Assembly (NCBI GenBank): GCA_009649675.1
Contig: WJPL01000003.1
Coordinates: 737,199 to 801,198 of the forward strand
Direction: 5' to 3'
DNA length: 64,000 bases
Source of the DNA: Alphaproteobacteria bacterium HT1-32
GTDB taxonomy: Bacteria > Pseudomonadota > Alphaproteobacteria > Rhodospirillales > HT1-32
In this document: positions 42,345-50,795 of the stretch, in pieces
How the letters are laid out: every line of letters begins with the position of its first letter
Numbering within the stretch: position 1 is the stretch's first letter
Made by a program: the position numbers and the translations under genes
Notes under the pieces: generated by a model
What the model saw: the letters and a program-made list of their open reading frames with translations, nothing else
Databases searched by the model: none
Told to the model about the DNA's origin: nothing

Positions 42345-43285
42345 GCGATGTGGTACAGCTGATCAATGAACGCCTCCGCGCCGACAACGAACGGCTGATT
42401 GCCGGTTTTGGTGCGCCGGCTCTGCCTGTTACCTTCATTCTGTCGCAGGCTCGGGCAGCCTCGACACTGTTCATTCAGGTTGTCGCCAGTTGTTATCGCA
42501 TTGGCTATGCCTCAAACCTGCTGTCACGGTTTTCAGACGCACCCTATATCGGCGCACAGTTGCAGGCGTCACTGGAAGACCCTGACTTCACCAGCAGTTT
42601 CCGAACCGATTTTGTAACCTCCGGCCCGGCCGAACCGCATGAATGGGGCTGGTTCTGGCGCCGTGCCATCGGCTTACCGGAAGATACCTATTACCTGCCA
42701 GAAGGGCAGACCGTCGATATAGCTGCCCTGACCCGAACACTGGGGGGGCTGGAACAGGCGCTGGGCGCACCCCTGCTGTTCGACAACATCTTTGCCCAAT
42801 GCAATCTGGACCATCTGCGCGATGCCATGAACAGGTTGCTGACTGTCCATCTGCATCGCGATCCGTTCTATGTCTGTAATTCGATCCTGAATGCGCGGTT
42901 GCGGCGTCATGGTGACCTTTCCGTCTGGTATGGCAATTGCCCGCGGGATTATGATCGCATCCGGGCCCTCACCGACCCGGTTGAACAGGTTGTCGAGCAG
43001 GTCTGGTCAACGGAACAGGAGATCGCAGAGATTGCGGCAAAACAATCCCCCGGTCAGCATATGAAGATTGATTACGATGACCTGTCATCGGACCCCGGCG
43101 GCGTTGCGGATCGCTTTGCAGCCAGCCTCTCAGACCTCGGCACAGACCTGACCCCGCGTCTGACCCGCCCGAAGATGCTGTTTACATCCCGAAACCATCC
43201 CGATCAGGTTAACCCGGTCTTCGCAGACCGGCTTTGCCGCTGTTTCAGGGCCCGTTTCGGATATCTGCCGCAAGGTATCGCATGA
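42341..43285 (+). CDS. Sulfotransferase-like protein
   Basis: A 314-residue protein. The P-loop-like segment VTFILSQARAASTLFIQVV (about 31-49) resembles the PAPS 5'-phosphate site, and VHLHRDPFYVCNSILNARLR the 3'-phosphate site (arginine and serine). HMKIDYDDLSSDPGGVADRF matches the later conserved part. It is only distantly like the sulfotransferase at 31028-31840. The acceptor is unknown. It overlaps the Nudix gene and the following oxygenase gene by four bases each, so the three are co-translated. Confidence 0.65.
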   Translation: MSDVVQLINERLRADNERLIAGFGAPALPVTFILSQARAASTLFIQVVASCYRIGYASNLLSRFSDAPYIGAQLQASLEDPDFTSSFRTDFVTSGPAEPHEWGWFWRRAIGLPEDTYYLPEGQTVDIAALTRTLGGLEQALGAPLLFDNIFAQCNLDHLRDAMNRLLTVHLHRDPFYVCNSILNARLRRHGDLSVWYGNCPRDYDRIRALTDPVEQVVEQVWSTEQEIAEIAAKQSPGQHMKIDYDDLSSDPGGVADRFAASLSDLGTDLTPRLTRPKMLFTSRNHPDQVNPVFADRLCRCFRARFGYLPQGIA

Positions 43286-44226
43286 GCACCGAACAGAATT
43301 TCGCCGGCGATGGCTATGTTGGCCACCGCGCCCTGCTGGATCAGGGCTTCTGCCGCGAGATGCTGCGCAAGGTCCGGGCAACCCGGCAATTCGATCACTC
43401 CCTGTTCTACAGCGAGCAGGAGTTCACCGAACTCAACCCGGATGCCTATAACAAGAACCCCCGGCCCGGCATGAACATGCTCGACAGTCTGGTGCAGGAG
43501 GCCGCGGCAATTGAGACCCATCCCGTCATCACCAGCACCCTCAACCGGCTACTGGGCACAGGCTGGAACGTATTCCGCCGGAAGTTTGTCTGCGGCCTGC
43601 CGGAACCGCTGATACCCGACTGGATCGCAGACCGGATGCGGGGCAAGCCCTCGAACAATCTCGCCCACTTCATCCGGCCCGAATTTACGGACATCACCTA
43701 TTTCTACGGTATCGATTTTCATCAGGATATCGTCGACTGGCGCGACCGGGATGCGGACTTCCTGACCATGTACATCTATCTGGAAGATGTCGGCCCTGAT
43801 GATGCCCCGCTCTATATCATGCCCGGCAGTCACCGGCTTGGCGCGGCGGTCTTCCCGCACCGGCTGGAACTGACTGACAGATCAGCAGATCACTGGCGCT
43901 ACGCCAATGACGAAGGGGCCTCCGGCGATTTCAGCCACCGTATCCTCACCGCAGAAACCGGATCCGTCTTTTGCTGGCATGCCTGCCTGCTGCACGGCAC
44001 CCAGCCAGACCGTTCTGTCCGCGAGCGTTTGTCCCTGCGTTATCTGATAGAGCCCGGCGAAGGATTTGAACGCTCGGAAATGGCAGCAGTCAATGCGGCC
44101 CTTAACGGGCCATTACGGCTTTCCGTCCCCCGTGAAGACCTGAATGAGCGTGGGCTGCCGAAGGTCTCACAAAACCTGCTGTTTGATCTGCAAGCCGGTC
44201 ACGCATCGTCAGAGGGTGCCCGATAG
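43282..44226 (+). CDS. Phytanoyl-CoA dioxygenase-like Fe(II)/2-oxoglutarate oxygenase
   Basis: A 314-residue protein with the facial triad visible: H147 and D149 in IDFHQDIVDW and H238 in WHACLLHGTQPDRS, with an arginine after it for 2-oxoglutarate. LTMYIYLEDVGPDDAPLYIM and PGSHRLG are the usual family core. It should hydroxylate a small molecule or a sugar/peptide side chain. The ATG at 43282 overlaps the previous stop (ATGA); the longer frame to 43234 is inside the upstream gene. The end overlaps the convergent acyltransferase gene by 28 bases. Confidence 0.8.
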   Translation: MSTEQNFAGDGYVGHRALLDQGFCREMLRKVRATRQFDHSLFYSEQEFTELNPDAYNKNPRPGMNMLDSLVQEAAAIETHPVITSTLNRLLGTGWNVFRRKFVCGLPEPLIPDWIADRMRGKPSNNLAHFIRPEFTDITYFYGIDFHQDIVDWRDRDADFLTMYIYLEDVGPDDAPLYIMPGSHRLGAAVFPHRLELTDRSADHWRYANDEGASGDFSHRILTAETGSVFCWHACLLHGTQPDRSVRERLSLRYLIEPGEGFERSEMAAVNAALNGPLRLSVPREDLNERGLPKVSQNLLFDLQAGHASSEGAR

Positions 44227-45266
44227 GCCGGGAAGAACCCGGTTCTGCGCAAACTCTGACCCGTCGCCGCCTCCCGTGATTTGACCAGCTGGCGATAGAC
44301 ATCCGGCAGGAAGGTGCGCGTTGCCCAGCGATAGGGCGTGGTGATGTTCGAGAATTTCGACTTGTAGGCCAGCAGGCTTGGCTGCCCGCCCCCGAGATGC
44401 AGCCATTCCAGCCCCGCCGCCTGTGCATCAATGGCCGCTGCATCAAAAGCAAAGTCATTTGGCCGCAGATCCAGCTTGTCCGCCACACCGTGACACAGAA
44501 ACGCGAAGCGCCAGGGCGGGTCATCCAGATAGCAATGTGCGCCGCAGACATCGCCCGACGGGTCACGCACCATGAAGATCCGGATATGGTCGCCCAGCGC
44601 CGCAATATAATCTGTCGGAAAGTACCAGTAATCATCAGCCTGAAGCCGGTCGAGATTATGATGATAAACATCAATGAAAGCAGCGGCATCACGTACCGGC
44701 TCCATAGTCAGGCCATTGCCGATCCCCTGACGTACCTGACGGCGCCGGGTCACATGATAGCCAGCCCTGACCTCCTCCGGTGCGCCGATCAGCGGTACGA
44801 TGACATGCTCTGCCGGTCCCCGAAGGTCAAAATCGCTGAACAACGTCGTATTGCGAAACAACATGGGATGCAGGCGCATGAATTCGCTGACGATGGCATT
44901 CTCGACGCAATATTGCCGGAAGCGGAGATCAAACGCTGCCGTCAGCCGGGCCTTCGCTGTCGCATCCCGCGTGCTGAACCAGTAGCCACCAAATTCGTAA
45001 GCCGAGATCAGATCGCGCCAGTTACCCCTGGCATCAACCGCACGGGAAATATAGGGATGGATAACCAGACCATCCCCGTCTTCCCAGACCGCCAGTTCCG
45101 CACGCCCGTCAGGCTCCAGCATGGCACCGGCAGCAAGGTAACTGCCTGTTGCCACCACACTGCCATCCACCACGCGATCATACAGCGCATCCCATTCGGC
45201 AAGATCCGTCACCAGCGTGAACCGGCCCTCAGTCCGGCCTTCAGGTGAGGATCTGACGACAGGCAT
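44199..45266 (-). CDS. FemAB/GNAT-like acyltransferase
   Basis: A protein of about 355 residues. The pattern is that of the FemAB-type GNAT fold: LISAYEFGGYWFSTRDA, SEFMRLHPMLFRN, YHVTRRRQVRQGIGNGLTME, then the second half with DVCGAHCYLDDPPWRFAFLC and LEWLHLGGGQPSLLAYKSKF. Members move an acyl or aminoacyl group to an amine. The ATG at 45266 has GGGGAGGG upstream. It follows the DegT-type aminotransferase with a 26-base overlap, so acylation of the amino sugar made by that enzyme is a sensible, unproven reading. Confidence 0.72.
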   Translation of the reverse strand: MPVVRSSPEGRTEGRFTLVTDLAEWDALYDRVVDGSVVATGSYLAAGAMLEPDGRAELAVWEDGDGLVIHPYISRAVDARGNWRDLISAYEFGGYWFSTRDATAKARLTAAFDLRFRQYCVENAIVSEFMRLHPMLFRNTTLFSDFDLRGPAEHVIVPLIGAPEEVRAGYHVTRRRQVRQGIGNGLTMEPVRDAAAFIDVYHHNLDRLQADDYWYFPTDYIAALGDHIRIFMVRDPSGDVCGAHCYLDDPPWRFAFLCHGVADKLDLRPNDFAFDAAAIDAQAAGLEWLHLGGGQPSLLAYKSKFSNITTPYRWATRTFLPDVYRQLVKSREAATGQSLRRTGFFPAYRAPSDDA

Positions 45267-46287
45267 CAATCACCCTCCCCTGATCCCGCACCGACAATTC
45301 AGGATAGATCGGCAGCGACAGGGTTGAACCCCAGAGCCGCTCCGTCATCACATGGCTTCCCGCCGCCGTATCCGGGCACAGCAGATGCAACGGCATCTCG
45401 ACCGGGCGACGCACGGCAATTCCATGGGCAGAGAACTGCTGTATCAGAACCTGCGGATCGCCCTCAACCCGGACCAGAAAACGATGCCAGGCGGATGAAT
45501 TACGGACTGCGGAAGTTACGAGCCCAGGGGCAATATCATCCAGCGCCGCAATATAAGCTTTCGCCTTCTCTGAGCGAACATTCAGCGTCTGCGGATAACG
45601 GGCAAGCTGGCTCTGTACCAGAGCAGCAGTGGCATTGCCGAGGGGATAGAAATTTGCCCGATAAGGCGTCTCCCGGAATTGTTTCTGCGCCCGGACACCA
45701 GCCATCAGTTCAGTTGTCCGCACCAGCACCATACCGCCCTCGCCACCCGCGACCGGCTTTGTTGCCTCAAACGAGAAAACGACGATATCGCCAGACAGAC
45801 GATGTGCGGGATTTTGCCAGTCCGGGAAAGTCTGGGCGCAATCTTCAATCACCGGCACCCCGAATGAACGCAAGTCGGACATATCCCGGAACATGCCGAA
45901 CATCTGGGCGGTGATGATCGCCCGGGTCTGGCTGGTCAGGGCGTCGCGGACAGCGCCCTTATCGATCATCCAGTCCCCGGCAACATCAACCGTGACACCG
46001 CGCGCACCAACATGCTCAACCGCCGCCAGCACCTGCGCACAGACATAGGAAGGCAGAATGACATCATGTCCCGGACCGACGCCGCAGGCTTTCAGCGCGA
46101 CAACCAGCGCCTGACTGCAAGACCCGGTCGCCACGGCACCTGCACCGCCGAACTGTTCCGTGAACCAGTTCTCCAGATTGCGGACGTGGTCCGCCTCCAC
46201 CAGCACCCGCCCGCGCAGGGCAGACAACACGGCGGCTTCATCTTCTGCCGTAATCTCCGTGCGGGTATGTGGAATCAGCGGATGCAT
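45241..46287 (-). CDS. DegT/DnrJ/EryC1/StrS family PLP aminotransferase
   Basis: A protein of about 348 residues. The PLP lysine is K177 in VVFSFEATKPVAGGEGG, and the aspartate that contacts the pyridine nitrogen is D149 in VPVIEDCAQTFPDW. AVATGSCSQALVVALKACGV and GPGHDVILPSYVCAQVLAAV are the usual cofactor-phosphate blocks. These enzymes aminate keto-sugar nucleotides. The ATG at 46287 is used; an in-frame TTG is two codons earlier. It lies between the radical SAM gene (12-base gap) and the acyltransferase gene. Confidence 0.87.
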   Translation of the reverse strand: MHPLIPHTRTEITAEDEAAVLSALRGRVLVEADHVRNLENWFTEQFGGAGAVATGSCSQALVVALKACGVGPGHDVILPSYVCAQVLAAVEHVGARGVTVDVAGDWMIDKGAVRDALTSQTRAIITAQMFGMFRDMSDLRSFGVPVIEDCAQTFPDWQNPAHRLSGDIVVFSFEATKPVAGGEGGMVLVRTTELMAGVRAQKQFRETPYRANFYPLGNATAALVQSQLARYPQTLNVRSEKAKAYIAALDDIAPGLVTSAVRNSSAWHRFLVRVEGDPQVLIQQFSAHGIAVRRPVEMPLHLLCPDTAAGSHVMTERLWGSTLSLPIYPELSVRDQGRVIDACRQILT

Positions 46288-46299
46288 CTGCAATCAGCC

Positions 46300-47346
46300 C
46301 TAGAGGAAGTTCCGGTGATAGGGATCGGCATCTCCCGGTTTTACCACCGTATGAACGAGGTGGTTAAGCGGGTGATAGCGGCAGCCACCAGGGCATTTCG
46401 AGAGGTCGAGTTTATTCGAGAGATCGAGAATATTGCGTTCCACCTGATCCAGATCATCATCCATATGACCAACCGGTATGCGATGCGGTGCGCAATAAAC
46501 CAGACTGCCATCTTCATAGAGATTCAGGTTGAAGAACCCGGCGACACAGCGGTCATATTGCAGAACATTCCTGTCCGCTTCTTCCGACAAAATCTGGAAG
46601 GGCCGGAAATGGATTTCAAAATCCCGGCTTTCGATATCCTTTCTGATCCGCCCGACTTCCGGCGACAGCTCTTCCAGTGTCAGCACATTCTTCTCGATCC
46701 GCTCCCCGACCGATCCCTTGTTGAAGACCGGCTTCACGGAGAAATAATCCGCACCGATTTCACTGACCCGTCGGGCGCTTTCATACATATCCGGCAGGTT
46801 ACGGTGGTGAACCGCATACTGCACCCCGATGGTCGGGCGGTCACTCCGGCGGCGTTTGATGATTTCCGCCATGTTCTCCATAATCTTCGGGAACTGCGTC
46901 GCCGGTACATCATGCATTTCGGCATGCATGTCCGGTGACCCGGCATCCAGACTGAATCGCATGAAGGTAAACCCCTCCAGCACCTCGTCCATGACACGGT
47001 CCAGCAGGAAGCCGTTGGTGAACATCCCCTGCTCAATGCCCATTTCATGGACAGAACGGAAAAGATGCTTTGCTTTGGGATGCGCCGTCGGCTCCCCGTT
47101 GCCGACATAGCTCACGGCTTTCAGACCGCGTGCAGCCCCTTTCTCAAGGAAGGTCAGCAGCTTGTCGACATCCGTCAGCTGCACATCCTTCTGCAACTGC
47201 GCATAAACAGAGCACCAGAGACAGCGGTGATTACAGAGGTTTCCGAGGCTGATCGTGAGATGAACCGGGAACTGGGGTTCCCCCGCCTGCATCTTCTGCA
47301 GCCGGTCAAAGTGATAAATGACTTTATCGAAGCTCAGGATATCCAT
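46300..47346 (-). CDS. Radical SAM protein with C-terminal SPASM-like cysteines
   Basis: A 348-residue enzyme. The cluster motif is C38-x3-C42-x2-C45 in CNHRCLWC. AVSYVGNGEPTAHPKAKHLF is the SAM-contact strand, and FTFMRFSLDAGSPDMH follows. Late cysteines (YDRCVAGF, SLVYCAPH, KCPGGCRYH) suggest a SPASM or twitch-type second cluster. It is the first gene of a minus-strand trio with the aminotransferase and acyltransferase. It shares domain layout, but little sequence, with the radical SAM protein at 40683-41804. Confidence 0.85.
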   Translation of the reverse strand: MDILSFDKVIYHFDRLQKMQAGEPQFPVHLTISLGNLCNHRCLWCSVYAQLQKDVQLTDVDKLLTFLEKGAARGLKAVSYVGNGEPTAHPKAKHLFRSVHEMGIEQGMFTNGFLLDRVMDEVLEGFTFMRFSLDAGSPDMHAEMHDVPATQFPKIMENMAEIIKRRRSDRPTIGVQYAVHHRNLPDMYESARRVSEIGADYFSVKPVFNKGSVGERIEKNVLTLEELSPEVGRIRKDIESRDFEIHFRPFQILSEEADRNVLQYDRCVAGFFNLNLYEDGSLVYCAPHRIPVGHMDDDLDQVERNILDLSNKLDLSKCPGGCRYHPLNHLVHTVVKPGDADPYHRNFL

Positions 47347-47604
47347 GTCCGGAATCTTCTTTCCGTATGTGTGCGTTACGGCTTGGCCGTAAAGAATAAG
47401 ATCATTCTGACCTTATCACCACTATAACACCCTCAGGCTCTCTATCATCAAGTTTCTAAAATCATGTTTGTTTCTTGCTTCACTGACTTTTCAATGCACT
47501 GCATCAGTGAGTTCCGGGTCGGACGACAGAAACAACGACATTATAAGACTGTTTACACCGGCAGCTTTTGTCGATGTCGGATGCTTCGGACCAAATCGTT
47601 GATT

Positions 47605-48303
47605 TCAGGGATCAGAAACTGTGATTGTAACTGAAGGAGGACGCGGAAAAGCCTGACAGGCCGTACCAACACCTGCTGCCGTACCATCAACAAACCCCAT
47701 GGCCGAGCCTGTATTGAACTGTACTTCAATAAGCGGCATAGGCCCCTTGCAGGTATAAGGAGAAGACAAAGGATAGGTAATTGTCGCGGTGCCCGCACCA
47801 TTCGCCTTGGTCATGTTGACAGCGGTATAATCAGCCTGAACGATAGTCGAGAACCCGACATTCGGAATGACAAAATTTGTCGGCGTTGCCGTGCCACCTA
47901 CAGAAGCAGCATAGACCGCCGCATGTCCGCTCGCCTGCGCTGCATTGCTGGTTCCGCAATTGTCGCCATCACCATCGGTCCATGTACCGCCAACGCTGAT
48001 GGTCGTTGAAATGGTAACACGGACATGAGACCAGGTCTGATGCAGAGGAATTCCTGATATATCAACGTAACCACCAACCTCAGCCCCAGCGGCCGCCGAG
48101 GAAATGTCAAAGCTGCTGGAACCAGATCCAATAATATAGGACGTGGCGCAGCTAGCATCCTGACACAGTTCGATCTGTGAGATTGTTATCTGGTAGGTCG
48201 AAGGTTGAGCAGCCGTCCCCGGAATTGCAGATAAAGACGGGGAAACAGAAGAAAACAATCCGGCAAAAGACAGAATTCCAACGCCAATAAATTGCTTCAT
48301 CAT
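47605..48303 (-). CDS. Secreted protein of unknown function, partner of the inverse autotransporter barrel
   Basis: I do not recognise a family. The 232-residue product has a signal peptide (hydrophobic core IGVGILSFAGLFSSVS, cleavage near SLSA). The mature part is rich in serine, threonine, glycine and alanine and looks all-beta. It has at least five cysteines (CQDASC, DNCGTS, YTCKG, TACQ), which could form disulfides outside the cytoplasm. A second ATG at 48300 is possible. The ATG at 48303 overlaps the barrel gene stop (ATGA), so both are made together. It may be the cell-surface part of a two-piece adhesin. The 258 bases after it (47347-47604) hold no gene I can support. Confidence 0.6.
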   Translation of the reverse strand: MMKQFIGVGILSFAGLFSSVSPSLSAIPGTAAQPSTYQITISQIELCQDASCATSYIIGSGSSSFDISSAAAGAEVGGYVDISGIPLHQTWSHVRVTISTTISVGGTWTDGDGDNCGTSNAAQASGHAAVYAASVGGTATPTNFVIPNVGFSTIVQADYTAVNMTKANGAGTATITYPLSSPYTCKGPMPLIEVQFNTGSAMGFVDGTAAGVGTACQAFPRPPSVTITVSDP

Positions 48304-49364
48304 GACCCCCTTGTAATAACAACGCCAGAGGACAGACGTTCAACGATGATCTTGTTTTCACGCTGAACCTTATCCAGCCGATATTCAGACATATCCCGCA
48401 TCATCCAAGGGTTTTCAGAAACCCATTCAGAACTCATCGCAACAGGACGGTTCAAAGCCATCGCAAAACGGAGCTTGATATAACCCTCGTTATTATTCCC
48501 ATCCTCGATGAAATTATCGCTGACAAGACCAGCCTCAAGTTGCAGGTTCTGGTGAAGGTCCATCTCCATCCCCATTTCCCAACCTTTAATATCTTCCGTA
48601 TTTCTGTTTGTTGACCACCAGTAGCGACGCCCATGAACACGCGCCCAGGGCAAATAGGGAATTTGTGCCGCCAGGCGGATATCATGGCCATCAAGAACCT
48701 CTTCAAACGAGTTCACGCCTGCTGAATGGCGGTTACTTGCCCGAAGGTAATAGTTTGTTGAAAAATCCAGCCCGGCCCATTTCGCCTCGGCACCGGCGCT
48801 TACTCTTTGGTGATTGTATTTCCAGCCATAATCAAAAAAACCGTTCACCCCAACCAGCACCTGATTGTCAAAAAACAAACGCCTGTAGCCAAGTCCTGCA
48901 TTTGTCACATCCCGGTCAACGCCCAGATAACGATATCGCCGCTGACTTAGCTGGGTAAAAACAGTGTCCTGTAAATCTTCGCTTTCATACAGCGGGAACA
49001 CGCCCAGTATGGAGTATTCCGGTGTGTTGTTTTCATTAACACCCCATTCAAATTCCATATGTTTGAGCCATTCGGGCAGATCATCGCCGATCTGTGGCAA
49101 CCAGAAATCGACGGCTCCTTTTCCGAGGGCGACGACGGCTCCCACTTCATTACCGTTTGAGGCCTGTGCAATAGAATCGGCTAATCCGTAACTCAATCGC
49201 GACAGAGCAGCTTCGCTCTCAGCGCCGGGAGTTCCGAGCACCCATGAATCCGATCTCGGTTCATCGACAAGGGAATAAGGATCAGCAAACGAGGACGGAA
49301 CAAGCAGAAGCCCGCCAAAAAGAACTGCAGCCATCTGCAGCACCACGCCCCTCTGAACAAACAT
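48300..49364 (-). CDS. Inverse autotransporter (intimin-like) beta-barrel protein without passenger
   Basis: A protein of about 354 residues with a signal peptide (VVLQMAAVLFGGLLLVPSSF, cut near FADP). The beta domain resembles the intimin/invasin inverse-autotransporter barrel: YSILGVFPLYESEDLQDTVF with TQLSQRRY, NAGLGYRRLFFDNQVLVGVN with GFFDY, and HQRVSAGAEAKWAGLDFSTN. It should insert in the outer membrane. Intimin-type proteins continue into a C-terminal passenger of Ig-like repeats, but here the frame ends about 30 residues after the barrel. The ATG at 49364 is chosen; a longer frame to 49427 lacks a signal-like start. Confidence 0.8.
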   Translation of the reverse strand: MFVQRGVVLQMAAVLFGGLLLVPSSFADPYSLVDEPRSDSWVLGTPGAESEAALSRLSYGLADSIAQASNGNEVGAVVALGKGAVDFWLPQIGDDLPEWLKHMEFEWGVNENNTPEYSILGVFPLYESEDLQDTVFTQLSQRRYRYLGVDRDVTNAGLGYRRLFFDNQVLVGVNGFFDYGWKYNHQRVSAGAEAKWAGLDFSTNYYLRASNRHSAGVNSFEEVLDGHDIRLAAQIPYLPWARVHGRRYWWSTNRNTEDIKGWEMGMEMDLHQNLQLEAGLVSDNFIEDGNNNEGYIKLRFAMALNRPVAMSSEWVSENPWMMRDMSEYRLDKVQRENKIIVERLSSGVVITRGS

Positions 49365-49760
49365 ACCCACACACCAGATAATATCCCACCAGTAAAATCC
49401 TTCCCACAAAAATCCACAGGCAGTCAAGCATGTTAAATGGGAAAATCAGCATGAATCGGAAAATAAAAATAAACCACAAATACTTAAAGAAAAAAAATTA
49501 TTAATAAGGAATTGGCTGTTTATATAAAAGAAATATTTTTAAAGATTGAAAATATTTCTTTCAACAATCTGGTTAACCCACGATAAGTTTCTTCTAAAAT
49601 ACATGTTTCCTCACGCCATTTCGCACAAGATTGTAGGTTTTATTAAAACCCGAACCGCTCTCATAACAGCTTTTCGACGGATCAGATTTCCGGAAGCACG
49701 CTTGTTTCTGAGTGTTCCTGACCTCGTCAGTGTTACACTGTCAGGGAATCACTGAGCCAG
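49365..49760. promoter_or_regulatory. A/T-rich intergenic region upstream of the barrel gene
   Basis: No gene is seen in these 396 bases. The stretch from about 49430 to 49570 is strikingly A/T-rich compared with the rest of the window (many A and T runs), as often seen at acquired or silenced DNA. It contains a perfect 13-base inverted repeat (listed separately). The barrel gene starts leftward from it and a methyltransferase gene rightward. Confidence 0.6.
49527..49561. repeat. Perfect 13-base inverted repeat
   Basis: AAAGAAATATTTT (49527-49539) and AAAATATTTCTTT (49549-49561) are exact reverse complements around the nine-base loop TAAAGATTG. There is no U run that would make a normal terminator on either strand. 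It could be an operator, an mRNA leader structure or a transcription stop. Confidence 0.6.
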
Positions 49761-50702
49761 ATGATCGGAAACGCCGATATGGGAAAACCGGTTACACCGG
49801 AAGCATTTGCTGCTGTCAGACGCTCCGATCTTGAAAGACTGCCGGCCGGGCAGATGGATGCCTATGCGGGCTGGTTTGGTGGCATGGAGCATAAGGGTGT
49901 CGGACGATCCTATGCCGGCCTTCCCGGCCTGATCGCCTATATGGATACCGTCAACAAAGCCGCTTTTCCGCTGCCGTTCGAGGCTGATCCCGCAATGGTG
50001 GCTGACAGCTTTGCAACAACAAGGCGGGTTTATGAGAGTCTGAGTTCGGACGGACTTGATGTCGAAATTCCAGACGCCCCGATGGAAGTTGACCGGCATA
50101 CTGCCGGTGATTTCATGTTCCAGAACATCTACCCGGAAACTCCGCGCACAAGGGTCCGTCGTATTCTTGACTTCGGACCGGGTGTCGGTCGTCAGATGAA
50201 CATCTGGTCCCGGCGAGTCCCCGACCTCTGTTATGTCGGAATGGAAGCCATCGAGAACAGTTATATCTGCCAGTCCGAATATTTCACCCGCGCCAGTGAC
50301 CTGCCGGTTCATGACTATGTCGATAATCCGGATGACTTCGAGATTACCGAGACGTCGGGTATCTATCATCTGCCCACCTGGCGGCTCGACAAACTGCCGT
50401 GGAATTTCTTCGACCTTGTGATTTTCAGTCAGGTCCTGCCGGAACTCGGGGCTGACCTGATCGTGGAACTGCTGAAAACCCTGCCCCGCATACTGAAGCC
50501 CGGCGCACAGTTATATATCCGCGACCATGATCTCAGCTGGCTGCCCGGTCATCGCTATGACCTCGACGCGGAATTGCCAAAACTGGGATTTCATCTGGAG
50601 TTCCGGCCCTATTTCATCGACCGGAAGGAAGTTCACGGCATTCCCCGTGTCTGGCGACGGACGGACCCGCGTATCAACTACCGCCCTGTTGCAGGGGGCT
50701 AG
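49761..50702 (+). CDS. SAM-dependent methyltransferase-like protein
   Basis: A 313-residue protein. An N-terminal helical part of about 130 residues has no known match by eye. Motif I is RRILDFGPGVGRQMNIWSR, an acidic contact lies in YVGMEAIENSYICQS, the post-fold block is FFDLVIFSQVLPELGADLIV, and LKPGAQLYIRDHDLSW follows. The substrate is unknown. The gene is followed after 93 bases by the B12-type radical SAM gene and then a glycosyltransferase gene on the same strand, so it may begin a third modification operon. Confidence 0.72.
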   Translation: MIGNADMGKPVTPEAFAAVRRSDLERLPAGQMDAYAGWFGGMEHKGVGRSYAGLPGLIAYMDTVNKAAFPLPFEADPAMVADSFATTRRVYESLSSDGLDVEIPDAPMEVDRHTAGDFMFQNIYPETPRTRVRRILDFGPGVGRQMNIWSRRVPDLCYVGMEAIENSYICQSEYFTRASDLPVHDYVDNPDDFEITETSGIYHLPTWRLDKLPWNFFDLVIFSQVLPELGADLIVELLKTLPRILKPGAQLYIRDHDLSWLPGHRYDLDAELPKLGFHLEFRPYFIDRKEVHGIPRVWRRTDPRINYRPVAGG

Positions 50703-50795
50703 GGGTATGCTTGGCGACAGACCGGAAAACGCCTATGATCGCTGACGTTCAAAGGAACAATCCCTCGTCCATCCACAGGCAGAAGGCCTCGTAAC

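Noticed and set aside
44397..45248. Plus-strand open frame of 283 codons
   Set aside because: It mirrors the FemAB-like gene on the other strand, which has conserved motifs and a good ribosome site.
46012..46938. Long plus-strand open frame of 308 codons
   Set aside because: It lies antisense across the aminotransferase and radical SAM genes, whose products have clear family motifs; the antisense product has none.
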